64,000 bases of DNA from positions 1,320,001-1,384,000 of the forward strand of contig NZ_CP021768.1 of the NCBI RefSeq assembly GCF_002192255.1, read 5' to 3'. The notes below the pieces were generated by a model. The model saw only the letters and a list, made by a program, of their open reading frames with translations. It was not told the DNA's origin and did no database searches. The translations under genes and the position numbers were made by a program. Of this stretch, positions 31,887-40,473 are shown piece by piece (position 1 is the first letter of the stretch; each line of letters starts with the position of its first letter). Source of the stretch: Stenotrophomonas sp. WZN-1 (GTDB lineage: Bacteria; Pseudomonadota; Gammaproteobacteria; Xanthomonadales; Xanthomonadaceae).

Positions 31887-32771
31887 TCAGCACGCCGTTG
31901 GCACGGCGGCCATCGCGGCCAGCAGTTCGCGGTTCACCTGCTGGTGCCGTACCTGCCACACCGGCAGATCGTCGGCGCTGATGTCGGGCTGGCCATCCAG
32001 CGAGGACAGCCAGCGCTTGAAGCGGCTCTGATAGTTGGCCAGCGACACTTCGCCGGTGATGTCACTGCCGACCAGGCCGCCGGCGCGCAGCGCTTCGATC
32101 ACCACCAGCGCGTGTTCCAGCTGGAAGCGGCCCTGGTCCCAGTTGCTGCGGGCGACGTCCTCGGCGAACACATCCTTGTCGATCGACAGGTAGGTCGGCT
32201 GCGGCGACTTCGCCTGCTCGGCGGCGAACGCGGCCACCAGCGCTTCGGGATGCTCGAAACGGCGGAAGGCGTGGCCCATGCCGAGGCGGTGCCCCCAGCC
32301 CACGTCCACGTCCATGCACCAGTAGGTCAGGCGACCGCCGATCAGCGGGCGCCAGTGGTTCTCCCAGGCGTGTCCGAGGCCGATGTCACTGGAGGTGATG
32401 CCCAGCACATGGATGTGCGAGATCTGCGGCAGCTTGCTGGCGGCATTCACCCACGAGCCGCAGTGCATGCCGAACGGGAAACGCATGTTGTCCGGATGGT
32501 TGTCCAGCACCACCAGCTGGAAAGGCTCCTGCGCGCGCATGCGACGCAGCAGTGGCAGGCTGAGATGATGGAAGTCACCGCTGCCGAGCATCACCGTGCC
32601 GAGCTGGGCCGGCAGCGGTGCCAGCACTTCAGCGGCGAAACGGTCGAGGGTGGCATTGCTGCAGGCAAAGCGCAGCGGATCGTGCCACTGCGGCAGGGGC
32701 AGGGTCTGCGCCTGGGGCAGCGGCAGCACGCCACCGTCCAGGTCCAGGATCAGCGGGGCACGCAACGGCAT
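31887..32771 (-). CDS. Arginase/agmatinase-fold hydrolase
   Basis: A 294-residue protein with diverged ureohydrolase metal motifs: MLGSGDFHHLS in place of GGDHS, VVLDNHPDNM in place of DAHxD, and YLSIDKDVF in place of SxDxDxxDP. The manganese-binding aspartates and histidines are preserved, so it should be an active C-N hydrolase of the arginase superfamily, but the surrounding residues differ from arginase or agmatinase. It starts 3 bases after the FemAB-like acyltransferase stop and is the last gene of the reverse run, implying a hydrolytic step on a guanidino, formimino or similar amide group. Confidence 0.75.
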   Translation of the reverse strand: MPLRAPLILDLDGGVLPLPQAQTLPLPQWHDPLRFACSNATLDRFAAEVLAPLPAQLGTVMLGSGDFHHLSLPLLRRMRAQEPFQLVVLDNHPDNMRFPFGMHCGSWVNAASKLPQISHIHVLGITSSDIGLGHAWENHWRPLIGGRLTYWCMDVDVGWGHRLGMGHAFRRFEHPEALVAAFAAEQAKSPQPTYLSIDKDVFAEDVARSNWDQGRFQLEHALVVIEALRAGGLVGSDITGEVSLANYQSRFKRWLSSLDGQPDISADDLPVWQVRHQQVNRELLAAMAAVPTAC

Positions 32772-32774
32772 CGT

Positions 32775-33845
32775 TCAACCGCCTCCATCAGGTTCGCCCT
32801 GCAGGTACGGGGCCAGCCTGCGCAGGGCTGCACGCAGCAGCGGGGAACGGGCGTGGATCGCATGCCGGGTGGAGGTGAAGCGGGCGCCCAGTTCGGCCTT
32901 GATCCGCGAATCGGTCCAGCCGGCCACGTAGTGGCTCAGGCCGTGCTGCAGCGCGTACTCGAGGTTGTGCATCCAGCTGACCGCGTACAGGTTGTGCGCG
33001 CGCGACTGCGGATAGGCCAGGCCGATGTACTTGTCCACCAGCTTGCCGGCATGCACGTAGCACAGGTTCCAACCGATCAGCTCGCCCCGGTGGCGGTACA
33101 GGAACATCCGTCCCTGGCCCAGGCTGTCGGCCAGCAGGTACTGGAAATAGGGCAGGTCGAGCTGGTCGAAATGCACCGCGCTCTGTGCGTACACGCCCAG
33201 GTACAGCGCATACAGTTCGGCCTGCAGCTGCGGGTCGGCCAGGGCCGGATCGCCGGTGGCGATGCACTCGATCTGCAGCTCGTCACGCGAGCGCAGCTTG
33301 CGCCGGATGTTCTTGCGGCGCGAGGACGACAGGCGGCCGAGATAGCCATCGATCGAATCGAAATCGATGGCCACCCAGGCCAGCGGCATGCCTTCCAGTT
33401 CGACGAAGCCGCGTGCCAGCAGCGCCTGCAGGAAGGCACCGCTGTGTGCGTTGGCGGCGTCGTCCAGCAGCGGCGAATCAATCGCCAGGTCCTTGACCAC
33501 CAGCAGGCGCGTATCGCCGATCGCGTGACGCGTCACGTCCTCGGCCAATGCCTCTGGTGCGACGTGCGCGGGCAGCGGGGTGTATTCGGTGCTGGTGGCA
33601 CCGACGAAGCGGGTCTTCCAGGTGATCCAGGGCCGCCACAGGCGCGACAGCGGCAGGCCGAGCAGCTTGCCGCGCAGGTCGTCATCCATCGTGGTGGTCA
33701 GGTCCAGCGGCGCACGGAAGGTCGGCAGGCCGCTGGGAAGGCGGCCTGCCTTGAATCCGAGCGGCGGGTGGGCCAGGAAGCCCTCCAGCAGCGCGGCCGG
33801 TTCCAGCGCGGTGCTGGACGCGCGTGACGTCATCTCCATCGGCAC
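32775..33845 (-). CDS. FemAB-like/BioF2-like GNAT acyltransferase
   Basis: A 356-residue cytoplasmic protein. The C-terminal half carries a GNAT fold of the FemAB/'BioF2-like' type: FLYRHRGELIGWNLCYVHAG, then KYIGLAYPQSRAHNLYAVSW and GWTDSRIKAELGARF. The N-terminal half has the basic RRKNIRRKLRSRDEL segment seen in these enzymes. Family members transfer acyl or aminoacyl groups to amines or peptidoglycan precursors. It lies between a class III aminotransferase and an arginase-fold enzyme, so an acyl transfer onto an amine made by the pathway is plausible. Confidence 0.75.
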   Translation of the reverse strand: MPMEMTSRASSTALEPAALLEGFLAHPPLGFKAGRLPSGLPTFRAPLDLTTTMDDDLRGKLLGLPLSRLWRPWITWKTRFVGATSTEYTPLPAHVAPEALAEDVTRHAIGDTRLLVVKDLAIDSPLLDDAANAHSGAFLQALLARGFVELEGMPLAWVAIDFDSIDGYLGRLSSSRRKNIRRKLRSRDELQIECIATGDPALADPQLQAELYALYLGVYAQSAVHFDQLDLPYFQYLLADSLGQGRMFLYRHRGELIGWNLCYVHAGKLVDKYIGLAYPQSRAHNLYAVSWMHNLEYALQHGLSHYVAGWTDSRIKAELGARFTSTRHAIHARSPLLRAALRRLAPYLQGEPDGGG

Positions 33846-33867
33846 GGGAACCGGCAGCGCATCGACC

Positions 33868-35268
33868 TCAGCCCTTGGCCTTGGTCAGCGCCTGGTCGAG
33901 CAGGGTGATCGCCAGGTCGATCTCTTCGTAGCTGATGTCCAGCGACGGCGCGAAGGTGATCACGTTCTTGTACCAGCCACCCACGTCGAGCACGAGGCCC
34001 ATGCGCTTGCCGTCGTGCAGCAGGTCACCGGCCAGGCCGATGTCGACCATGCGGTCCAGCAGTTCCTTGTTCGGGGTGTAGCCGTCGGTCTGGCAGATTT
34101 CCGCACGCAGGGCCAGGCCCAGGCCGTCGACGTCGCCGATTTCCGGGTGGCGCTTCTGCAGGCCACGCAGGCCGTCGAGGAAGTACGCGCCCTTTTCCGG
34201 CACGGTGAGCTCGTAATCCATTTCCTTGCCCAGCTTCAGCACTTCCAGGCCCAGGCGGGTGCCCAGCGGGTTGGAGTTGAAGGTGGAGTGGGTGGAGCCC
34301 GGCGGAAACACGGTCGGGTTGATCAGCTCTTCGCGCGCCCACAGGCCCGACAGCGGGTTCAGGCCGTTGGTCAGCGCCTTGCCGAACACCAGCACGTCCG
34401 GGGTCACGCCGAAGTGCTCGATCGACCACAGCTTGCCGGTGCGCCAGAAGCCCATCTGGATTTCATCGACCACCATCAGGATGCCGTACTTGTCCAGCAC
34501 GCGCTTGAGGCCGGTGAAGAAGTTGCGCGGCGGAATCACGTAGCCGCCGGTGCCCTGGATCGGCTCGACGTAGAACGCGGCGTATTCGGCCTGGCCGACC
34601 TTGGGATCCCACACGCCGTTGTATTCGCTTTCGAACAGGCGCTCGAACTGCCACACGCAGTGGTCGGAGTACTCGTCCGGGGTCATGCCCTTCGGGCGAC
34701 GGAAGGGGTACGGGAACGGAATGAACATGGCGCGCTCGCCGAAGTGGCCGTAGCGGCGGCGGTAGCGGTAGCTGGAGGTGATCGACGACGCACCCAGGGT
34801 ACGCCCGTGGTAGCCACCTTCGAAGGCGAACATCAGGCTCTTGCCGCCGCGCGCGTTGCGCACGATCTTCAGCGAGTCTTCAATGGCCTGCGCACCGCCG
34901 ACGTTGAAGTGCACGCGGCCGTCGAGGCCGAACTTCTCGTGCATGTCCACGGCAATGGTCTTGGCCAGCTGCACGCGGGTCGGGTGCAGGTACTGGCTGG
35001 CGACCTGCGGCAGGGTGTCGATCTGGTCCTTCAGCGCGTCGTTCAGGCGCTTGTTGCTGTAGCCGAAGTTACAGGCCGAGTACCACATCTGCAGGTCGAG
35101 GTAGGGCACGCCCGCGCCGTCGAACATGTAGCTGCCTTCACCGCGCTGGAAGATCTTCGGCGGGTCGACGTAGTGGACGGTGTCGCCGAAGGAGCTGTAT
35201 CGGGCTTCGTCTGCCAGCAGCTGCGCGTCGAAGGCAGCGGCGTCGGCGTTCTTGTCAAAAATGTTCAT
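33868..35268 (-). CDS. Class III PLP-dependent aminotransferase
   Basis: A 466-residue aminotransferase of the omega-amino-acid/ornithine type. Visible motifs are NVGGAQAIEDSLKI and AFEGGYHGRTLGASS in the cofactor phosphate region, LMVVDEIQMGFWRTG with the PLP-nitrogen aspartate, LVFGKALTNGLNPLSG with the Schiff-base lysine, and STHSTFNSNPLG. It falls within the usual length of the family. The substrate (for example a diamine, omega-amino acid or keto-sugar) is not evident. It lies 48 bases downstream of the HAD phosphatase and 22 bases upstream of the acyltransferase. Confidence 0.9.
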   Translation of the reverse strand: MNIFDKNADAAAFDAQLLADEARYSSFGDTVHYVDPPKIFQRGEGSYMFDGAGVPYLDLQMWYSACNFGYSNKRLNDALKDQIDTLPQVASQYLHPTRVQLAKTIAVDMHEKFGLDGRVHFNVGGAQAIEDSLKIVRNARGGKSLMFAFEGGYHGRTLGASSITSSYRYRRRYGHFGERAMFIPFPYPFRRPKGMTPDEYSDHCVWQFERLFESEYNGVWDPKVGQAEYAAFYVEPIQGTGGYVIPPRNFFTGLKRVLDKYGILMVVDEIQMGFWRTGKLWSIEHFGVTPDVLVFGKALTNGLNPLSGLWAREELINPTVFPPGSTHSTFNSNPLGTRLGLEVLKLGKEMDYELTVPEKGAYFLDGLRGLQKRHPEIGDVDGLGLALRAEICQTDGYTPNKELLDRMVDIGLAGDLLHDGKRMGLVLDVGGWYKNVITFAPSLDISYEEIDLAITLLDQALTKAKG

Positions 35269-35316
35269 GCAGTTCGGTTCCGTGAAGGACGTTCGAAAGG
35301 GGGAAGGGGGGCGTGC

Positions 35317-36033
35317 TCAGGCGGTGGCCAGCAGCAGGGGCAGTCCGGCGGGCGGTGGGCTGGCGTCGAGGCGACGTGGCTGCAGCAGGCTGCCATCGAG
35401 CAAGCGCGGCAGCAGTGCGATTGCATCGTGGAAGGTGTCGATGGCGGCATGCTCGATGCCGGCGTTCGTGCAATGGGTGATGAGGCGACGCTTGGCGAAC
35501 ACGAAGTCGGCATCTTCGGACACGCAGAAATCCGAACTGCCATCGCCGATCATCAGCACGCGCGGCGCTTCGTTGGCACGCGCCTGCGCGGCGCAGGTGC
35601 ACTTGCAGGTGCCGCTGCGGCACCCTTCGGCCTGGTAGGGCGATTCCAGTTCCCAATGGTCTTCGCACCAGCGCAGGTGGTTGGCCACCACCGGCAACGG
35701 CGGCAGGCCGTGGTTGGCGAGGATGCGGTGGATCGCGTAGTCCAGGCCGTCGCTGACGATGCGCAGTGGCAGGCCCAGCTGCTCGGCGCGGGCGACGAAG
35801 GCAGCGAAGCCCGGGTCGATCTGTACCTGGTCCAGGTGTGCGTCGAGCGTGGCCGGGTCCAGCTTCAGCAGCCGCACCTGGCCCTGCATGCATTCACGCG
35901 AGCCGATCTTTCCCGACTTCCACTGGTCTTCCAGTTCCTGCCAGCCCGGCTGGCCGTACTTCTCCAGCAGCGAGTCGATGACATCTTCGAGGCTGATGGT
36001 GCCGTCGAAGTCACACAGGATGCTCCAGTGCAT
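35317..36033 (-). CDS. HAD-IB (MtnX/SerB-like) phosphatase
   Basis: A 238-residue HAD hydrolase. Motif I is ILCDFDGTIS at the N-terminus, motif II is LRIVSDGLD, and motif IV is VLMIGDGSSDFCVSEDADFV. It has a C1-type cap and a cysteine cluster GCRSGTCKCTCAA near residue 148, reminiscent of the CxxC-rich loop in MtnX-type phosphatases. It probably dephosphorylates a small phosphoester intermediate of the surrounding operon, analogous to phosphoserine phosphatase acting next to an aminotransferase. Substrate unknown. Confidence 0.85.
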   Translation of the reverse strand: MHWSILCDFDGTISLEDVIDSLLEKYGQPGWQELEDQWKSGKIGSRECMQGQVRLLKLDPATLDAHLDQVQIDPGFAAFVARAEQLGLPLRIVSDGLDYAIHRILANHGLPPLPVVANHLRWCEDHWELESPYQAEGCRSGTCKCTCAAQARANEAPRVLMIGDGSSDFCVSEDADFVFAKRRLITHCTNAGIEHAAIDTFHDAIALLPRLLDGSLLQPRRLDASPPPAGLPLLLATA

Positions 36034-36201
36034 GGGCAGGTCCGTCGATGAGAAAGTCGTCCGGCACGGTGCCGGGGCAGGCTCAATGTAGGCAGGCAGC
36101 CTTTCTCGTTCCTTTCCTGTTGAAAGCCTGCACTGCAGGATGAGGAAAGTGTTCAGGAATCGAGTGCCCTGAACAGGCGCAATGCCCCGGACATAGCGCT
36201 T
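36034..36201. other. Intergenic space inside the reverse-strand operon
   Basis: A 168-base gap between the DegT gene (upstream in transcription) and the HAD gene. It holds an inverted repeat GTTCAGG (36151-36157) / CCTGAAC (36168-36174) and CCTGCACTGCAGG at 36127-36139. No coding sequence is seen. The gap may contain a second promoter, splitting the run into two transcription units. Confidence 0.4.
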
Positions 36202-37410
36202 TCAGGGCTGCGCTGCAGCCAGTGCCCGCAGGATCTGCGCGGTCTCTTCGCGGGTCTGCCAGGCGCTGTTGCCGAGGGTCAGCATGCGTGCAGCTAAGTC
36301 GCGGGCGTTCGGCATGTCGTCCTGCGGCACGATGCCACGCAGGTAGGCGTAGTCAGGCAAGGCATGGATGAACATGCGGCTGGCACCGAGGCCGCGCGGC
36401 CACAGTTCGTCCAGTGCGGCATCGCGCGCGCGCTGGCTGGGCAGCAGCAGCATCAGCATGGGCCAGGTGCCGCCGGTACCGGCCAGGCCATCGACCACCT
36501 CCACCGCCGGCAGCTGTGCCAGCTGCACACGAAGCTGCAATGCGCGCAGGCGCCCGGCCTGCAGGAACGCAGGCAGCCGCCGTGCAGCATGGGCGCCGAT
36601 GTTCTGCCGCCATTGGCTGACCCGGTGCTGCGGGATGTCCAGCGGGAAGATGTCACCGACTGCTTCTTCCAGATCGCCACGCTGCAGTGCGCTACGCAGT
36701 GGATTGCCGTACACCAGCGACAGCAGCGAGGGGCGGTAGCAGGCGGCAAGGCCCAGCAGCTGCACGCTGCGAAGCAGCTCCCAGCGCAGGCTGAAACGCA
36801 CCTGCTCGGCGGCATGTTCGGCCAGCGCGGCACGCAGCTCGTCATCGCGGCTGACCAGCAGGCCGCCTTCGTGCAGGCTCAGCCCCTTGCCGGCGGCCAG
36901 GCTGAAGAATCCGATATCGCCACGCAGGCCGACACTGCTGTTGCCGACCCGGGCGCCCAGCGCCTGCGCGGCATCTTCGATGACCCAGGCACCGGCGCCA
37001 CGCGCGATGTCATTGGCCAGTTCGACATCGGCGATGCGCCCGCCCAGATGCGTGGGCAGGATCGCCAACGTGCGTGCGTCGGCCAGGCGCGAGAGCTGTG
37101 CCGGATCAAAGTCGAAGTGGCCGTGGCGGGTATCACACAGTTGCACGCGCAGGCCGAGGCTGTGCACGGCAATCGGCACCAGCGGGCAGGTGTAGGCCGG
37201 CAGGATCACGGTATCGCGCTGGGGCGCACGCTTGCGCAAGGTGCGCAGCGCGATCAGCAGCGCGTGGGTGCCGGAACAGGTCAGCTGCAGCGGCGGTGTG
37301 CCGAGCTGGTGGGCCAGGATGTCGCGCAGGTCGCCGCCCCCCGGGAGGAAGTCGCTGGCCTGCATCGGCAGGCCGGCGGTCGGAGGCAGTTCGCGCGCGA
37401 ACAGGTTCAT
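36202..37410 (-). CDS. DegT/DnrJ/EryC1/StrS family aminotransferase
   Basis: A 402-residue fold-type I PLP enzyme. Family signatures are TCSGTHALLIALRTL, ILPAYTCPLVPIAVHSLGL, WVIEDAAQALGAR and FFSLAAGKGLSLHEGG (Schiff-base lysine in GKG). ATG 37410 was chosen because it lies 10 bases after the SMR-like gene; the longer frame would overlap it. Members aminate keto-sugars (as ArnB) or make cyclitol amines; here no sugar-nucleotide genes are adjacent, so the substrate is uncertain. The C-terminal half is more diverged than usual. Confidence 0.85.
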   Translation of the reverse strand: MNLFARELPPTAGLPMQASDFLPGGGDLRDILAHQLGTPPLQLTCSGTHALLIALRTLRKRAPQRDTVILPAYTCPLVPIAVHSLGLRVQLCDTRHGHFDFDPAQLSRLADARTLAILPTHLGGRIADVELANDIARGAGAWVIEDAAQALGARVGNSSVGLRGDIGFFSLAAGKGLSLHEGGLLVSRDDELRAALAEHAAEQVRFSLRWELLRSVQLLGLAACYRPSLLSLVYGNPLRSALQRGDLEEAVGDIFPLDIPQHRVSQWRQNIGAHAARRLPAFLQAGRLRALQLRVQLAQLPAVEVVDGLAGTGGTWPMLMLLLPSQRARDAALDELWPRGLGASRMFIHALPDYAYLRGIVPQDDMPNARDLAARMLTLGNSAWQTREETAQILRALAAAQP

Positions 37411-37420
37411 CGCAGCCCGC

Positions 37421-37819
37421 TCACGAGGTGCTTTCGGCGGGGCTGTGCGGGTCATCCGCTTCGGCGCGGCCGAGGCAGACGATGCCGGCCACGATCAGTA
37501 CCGCGCCCACCAGGTGGTGCAGGGTCAGTGGTTCGTTCAACAGCCACGCCGACAGCAGCAGCACACTGATCACTTCCAGGTGCGAAGCCGCGAAAGCAGG
37601 GCCGATGGGTGCGTGGCGCAGCAGGCTCATCCAGGTGAAAAATGCACCGACGTAGCCAAGGATGGCACCGTACACCCATGGCTGCGACAGCACGCGCAGC
37701 AGCCATGCCGTGTTGGCCTCGACCGGCAGCGCCGCATCACCGGCATACTTGAAGCACAGCTGGGCCAGCGTGTCGAAGGCCATCAGCAGAGGGAAGCCGA
37801 TCACATACAGGCGCCTCAT
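37421..37819 (-). CDS. Small four-TM DMT/SMR-like transporter subunit (second)
   Basis: A 132-residue membrane protein with four hydrophobic helices (VIGFPLLMAFDTLAQLCF, YGAILGYVGAFFTWMSLL, SHLEVISVLLLSAWLL, LVGAVLIVAGIVCLG), the length and layout of half-size EamA/SMR proteins such as ArnE/ArnF. Its start overlaps the stop of a second similar gene by 4 bases (ATGA). Paired genes of this size usually form an antiparallel heterodimer that flips or exports an amphipathic or cationic compound. Confidence 0.8.
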   Translation of the reverse strand: MRRLYVIGFPLLMAFDTLAQLCFKYAGDAALPVEANTAWLLRVLSQPWVYGAILGYVGAFFTWMSLLRHAPIGPAFAASHLEVISVLLLSAWLLNEPLTLHHLVGAVLIVAGIVCLGRAEADDPHSPAESTS

Positions 37820-38175
37820 GAGCCGGCCCCCACCACCGCCACGCCCGCAGTGACCAGCAGCATGCCGGTTACCCGCAATGGCGTGAGTTTCTCGCGGAAC
37901 AGGAAGCGGCCGGCGATCATCAGCGCCACGATGTTGATCGAGCCCAGCAGCACGCCCTTGGACAGCGGTACCAGTGACAGGAACGCGATCCAGGCGACGA
38001 ACTCAAGTACATAGCAGGCGATGCCGATCCACAGCCAGGGGCGGCTGAGCATGTGTTTCCAGCGTTGCAATCCTTCGCCGTCCTGCGGGTCGCTGGCGGC
38101 GGCCTTGAAGGCGAGCTGGCCACCGGTATCGAGCACGACGTTGGCCAGCCACAGCAGTGTGGCGAGTGCTCCCAT
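37816..38175 (-). CDS. Small four-TM DMT/SMR-like transporter subunit (first)
   Basis: A 119-residue partner of the preceding entry, starting MGALATLLWLANVVLDTGG. It has four hydrophobic helices (WIGIACYVLEFVAWIAFLSL, GVLLGSINIVALMIAGRFLF, VTGMLLVTAGVAVVGAG) and the conserved early segment VLDTGGQLAFKAA, which parallels DTLAQLCFKYAG in its neighbour. ATG 38175 starts 1 base after the hydrolase stop. Together with its neighbour it resembles the ArnE-ArnF pair, which acts beside a DegT aminotransferase (ArnB). Confidence 0.8.
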   Translation of the reverse strand: MGALATLLWLANVVLDTGGQLAFKAAASDPQDGEGLQRWKHMLSRPWLWIGIACYVLEFVAWIAFLSLVPLSKGVLLGSINIVALMIAGRFLFREKLTPLRVTGMLLVTAGVAVVGAGS

Positions 38176-38176
38176 T

Positions 38177-39013
38177 TCAGGCCACCGCCTTGAGGACGCC
38201 GCTGCGCTCACCGATTCCGGTGAAGAAGCGCGCGCTGCGGCGGATCACGTCGCGGCGTTCGCGGTCGATGGTGATCATGTGGTAGCTGTCTTCCAGTACC
38301 ACCAGTTCCTTCGGGCCGCTGACCCGCGACATCACCAGCTCGGCGTTGCCCATGCTGGCCACGTCGTCTTCGCGGGCGTGCATCACCAGGCACGGTGCGG
38401 TGACCTGGTGCAGGTGGCGGCGGGTCCAGTTGCTCAGGGCGCGCATCTCGGCCAGCGCGTGCCAGGGGTTGCCCGGCAGGCCGGCAGCGGCACTGTCACC
38501 GGACAGCATGGCGGCGCTGACCTGCGCGCGCAGGCGCTCGTCACGCAGGCCGTAGGGCGGCTCTTCCATGAACATGCGGTCGCGGCCGATATTGAAGCGC
38601 TTGAACCAGGGCAGCAGGAACGAGAAGCGGGCCACGGCGGGGATGTTCCAGCCGTCATAGCGGAAGGTGGCGCCGTATACGCCGACCCCGGACACCCACT
38701 CGGGGCGGCGTGCAGCCAGCGCCAGCGACAGTACCGCGCCCATCGACAGGCCGCCGACGAACAGCTGGTCAACCTTGCCGCGCAGGGTCGCTGCCGCATC
38801 TTCCACGCCCTGGTACCACTGTTCCCAGGTGGTCGCCAGCAGGTCATCCACGGTGCCGCAATGGCCGGGCAGCTGCACGCCGTGCACGGTGAAACCGGCA
38901 TTGTTCAGGCCCTTGCCCAGCATGCGCATTTCCGCTGGCGTGCCGGTCAGGCCGTGAACCAGAAGCACGCCCTGCGGGCCACCGGGGAGGAAGAAGTCGT
39001 GCGTTTCGGTCAC
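38177..39013 (-). CDS. Alpha/beta hydrolase (carboxylesterase/monoacylglycerol lipase-like)
   Basis: A 278-residue cytoplasmic hydrolase. It has GVLLVHGLTGTP as oxyanion loop, the nucleophile elbow FVGGLSMGAVLS, an acidic residue in MHAREDDVAS and the catalytic histidine in EDSYHMITID. It resembles the Est30-type carboxylesterases. It is the first gene of the reverse run and is separated from the transporter pair by 1 base, so co-transcription with the amino-compound genes is likely; whether it serves that pathway is unknown. Confidence 0.85.
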   Translation of the reverse strand: MTETHDFFLPGGPQGVLLVHGLTGTPAEMRMLGKGLNNAGFTVHGVQLPGHCGTVDDLLATTWEQWYQGVEDAAATLRGKVDQLFVGGLSMGAVLSLALAARRPEWVSGVGVYGATFRYDGWNIPAVARFSFLLPWFKRFNIGRDRMFMEEPPYGLRDERLRAQVSAAMLSGDSAAAGLPGNPWHALAEMRALSNWTRRHLHQVTAPCLVMHAREDDVASMGNAELVMSRVSGPKELVVLEDSYHMITIDRERRDVIRRSARFFTGIGERSGVLKAVA

Positions 39014-39093
39014 CTGGCGGCTCCGGGGCGGCAGTGGGGATGGTCAGGATCGCAAGCGCGATTTTCACCAGCCTTTCAGCGCCTCGGACCGGG

Positions 39094-40473
39094 TCAGGGG
39101 GCCTTCAGCAGCGGCAGCGTGATGGTGACCTTCAGTCCGCCGCCGGCACGGTTGAGGAAGCCCAGGCGTCCACTGAAGTGCTCCACGGCCTCGTGGGCGA
39201 TGGCCAGGCCCAGGCCGGTGCCGCTGGACGTGGTGCCCGGGGCGCGGAAGAAACGCTCGCCCAGCCGTGGCATCACGTCCTCGGGCACGCCCGGGCCGTT
39301 GTCCTCCACGTACAGCTCCACATCATTGTCGTCCAGCGCCTGCACGCCGACCGTGACGGTGGCACCGCGGCCTGCATAGCGCAGGGCATTGTCGATCAGG
39401 TTGTCCAGCGCCTCCTGCAGCAGGGCGCCGTTGCCGAGCACGCGCAGCGGCTGGCTGCTACCCCGGTAGCCGAGGTCGATGCCATCGCGGATCGCTTCCG
39501 GCACGCGGGTACCCACCCATTGCGGCAGCAGGGTGCCAAGATCCAGCGCTTCGACGGTTTCCGGCACGGTCTGCGCGCGGCTCAGCGCCAGCAGCTGGGT
39601 GCTGACCCGCGCAGTGCGCTGGTTGAGCCGGCGGATGTGCTGCAGTGCCTCGCGCACCGTGTCCGGGTCGCCATGCGCCAGCGCCTGGTCTACGTGCAGG
39701 GCCATGCCGGCCAACGGCGAGCGCAGCTGGTGCGCGGCATCGGCGATGAAGCGGTTCTGCAACGTGATCATTTCCGCCTGGCGGGCAAACAGATCGTCGA
39801 TGGTGCTGATCAGTGGCTGGATCTCCTCTGGCACGTCGGCATCGGAGATCGGTGCCAGTTCGCCGCGGCGCTGCGCCAGGCGGGTCCTCAGCGGGGTCAG
39901 GATGCGCAGGCCATAGGTCACGCCGAACCAGACCAGCGCCGCGGTACCCATCGCCAGCATGGTCATCAGCGGGATGATGATCATCAGGATCTCGCGCGCA
40001 CGCTGCCGGCGGTCGGCCATGCTCTCGGCCACGGTCACTGCCAGTTGGTCCTGCGGATCGTTCATGGCCTGCGTGCAGACGGTGGCCATGCGCACCTGCT
40101 GGCCATTGAGGTTGCCGTCGTACAGCGCCGGGTGTACACCGGTGCAGTCCTGCGAAGGGGCGTACGGGCTGAAGTCTGCATTGCCGCTGAGCGTACCCAT
40201 GCGGCTGCTGTCGACGTTGAAGTAGCGATGGCCGTCGGGGTCGTACTCGATCAGGAAGCGCGCCTGCGGAGACAGGTCGCTCGTCACCGGCATGGTGCTC
40301 AGCATCTGCGCGAACGAGTGCGTGTCGTCGATCAGGTTGCGGTCGTGGATGCGGTTGGAATAGTCCAGCGCAACGTAGTACGCCAGGATCGTATTGAACG
40401 TGAGCAGGCCCAGCATCGGCAACGCCAGGAAGGCGAGCAGGCGCCGGCGCAGGCTGGGCGGTCCACTGATCAC
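39094..40473 (-). CDS. Two-component sensor histidine kinase (QseC/TctE-like)
   Basis: A 459-residue inner-membrane kinase. The GTG start overlaps the response-regulator stop by 4 bases (GTGA). TM1 lies at LLAFLALPMLGLLTFNTILA, with a periplasmic sensor of about 130 residues and TM2 at ILMIIIPLMTMLAMGTAAL. A HAMP-like linker follows, then the H-box FIADAAHQLRSPLAGM and the ATPase boxes LDNLIDNALRYA, DNGPGVP and GTGLGLAI. The phosphorylatable histidine is in AAHQLRSP. Stimulus unknown; this type often senses carboxylates or divalent metals. Confidence 0.9.
   Translation of the reverse strand: MISGPPSLRRRLLAFLALPMLGLLTFNTILAYYVALDYSNRIHDRNLIDDTHSFAQMLSTMPVTSDLSPQARFLIEYDPDGHRYFNVDSSRMGTLSGNADFSPYAPSQDCTGVHPALYDGNLNGQQVRMATVCTQAMNDPQDQLAVTVAESMADRRQRAREILMIIIPLMTMLAMGTAALVWFGVTYGLRILTPLRTRLAQRRGELAPISDADVPEEIQPLISTIDDLFARQAEMITLQNRFIADAAHQLRSPLAGMALHVDQALAHGDPDTVREALQHIRRLNQRTARVSTQLLALSRAQTVPETVEALDLGTLLPQWVGTRVPEAIRDGIDLGYRGSSQPLRVLGNGALLQEALDNLIDNALRYAGRGATVTVGVQALDDNDVELYVEDNGPGVPEDVMPRLGERFFRAPGTTSSGTGLGLAIAHEAVEHFSGRLGFLNRAGGGLKVTITLPLLKAP

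Noticed and set aside
31944..36051. Long forward frames opposite the eight-gene reverse operon
   Set aside because: The reverse-strand proteins have clear enzyme motifs and tight operon spacing. The forward translations have none.
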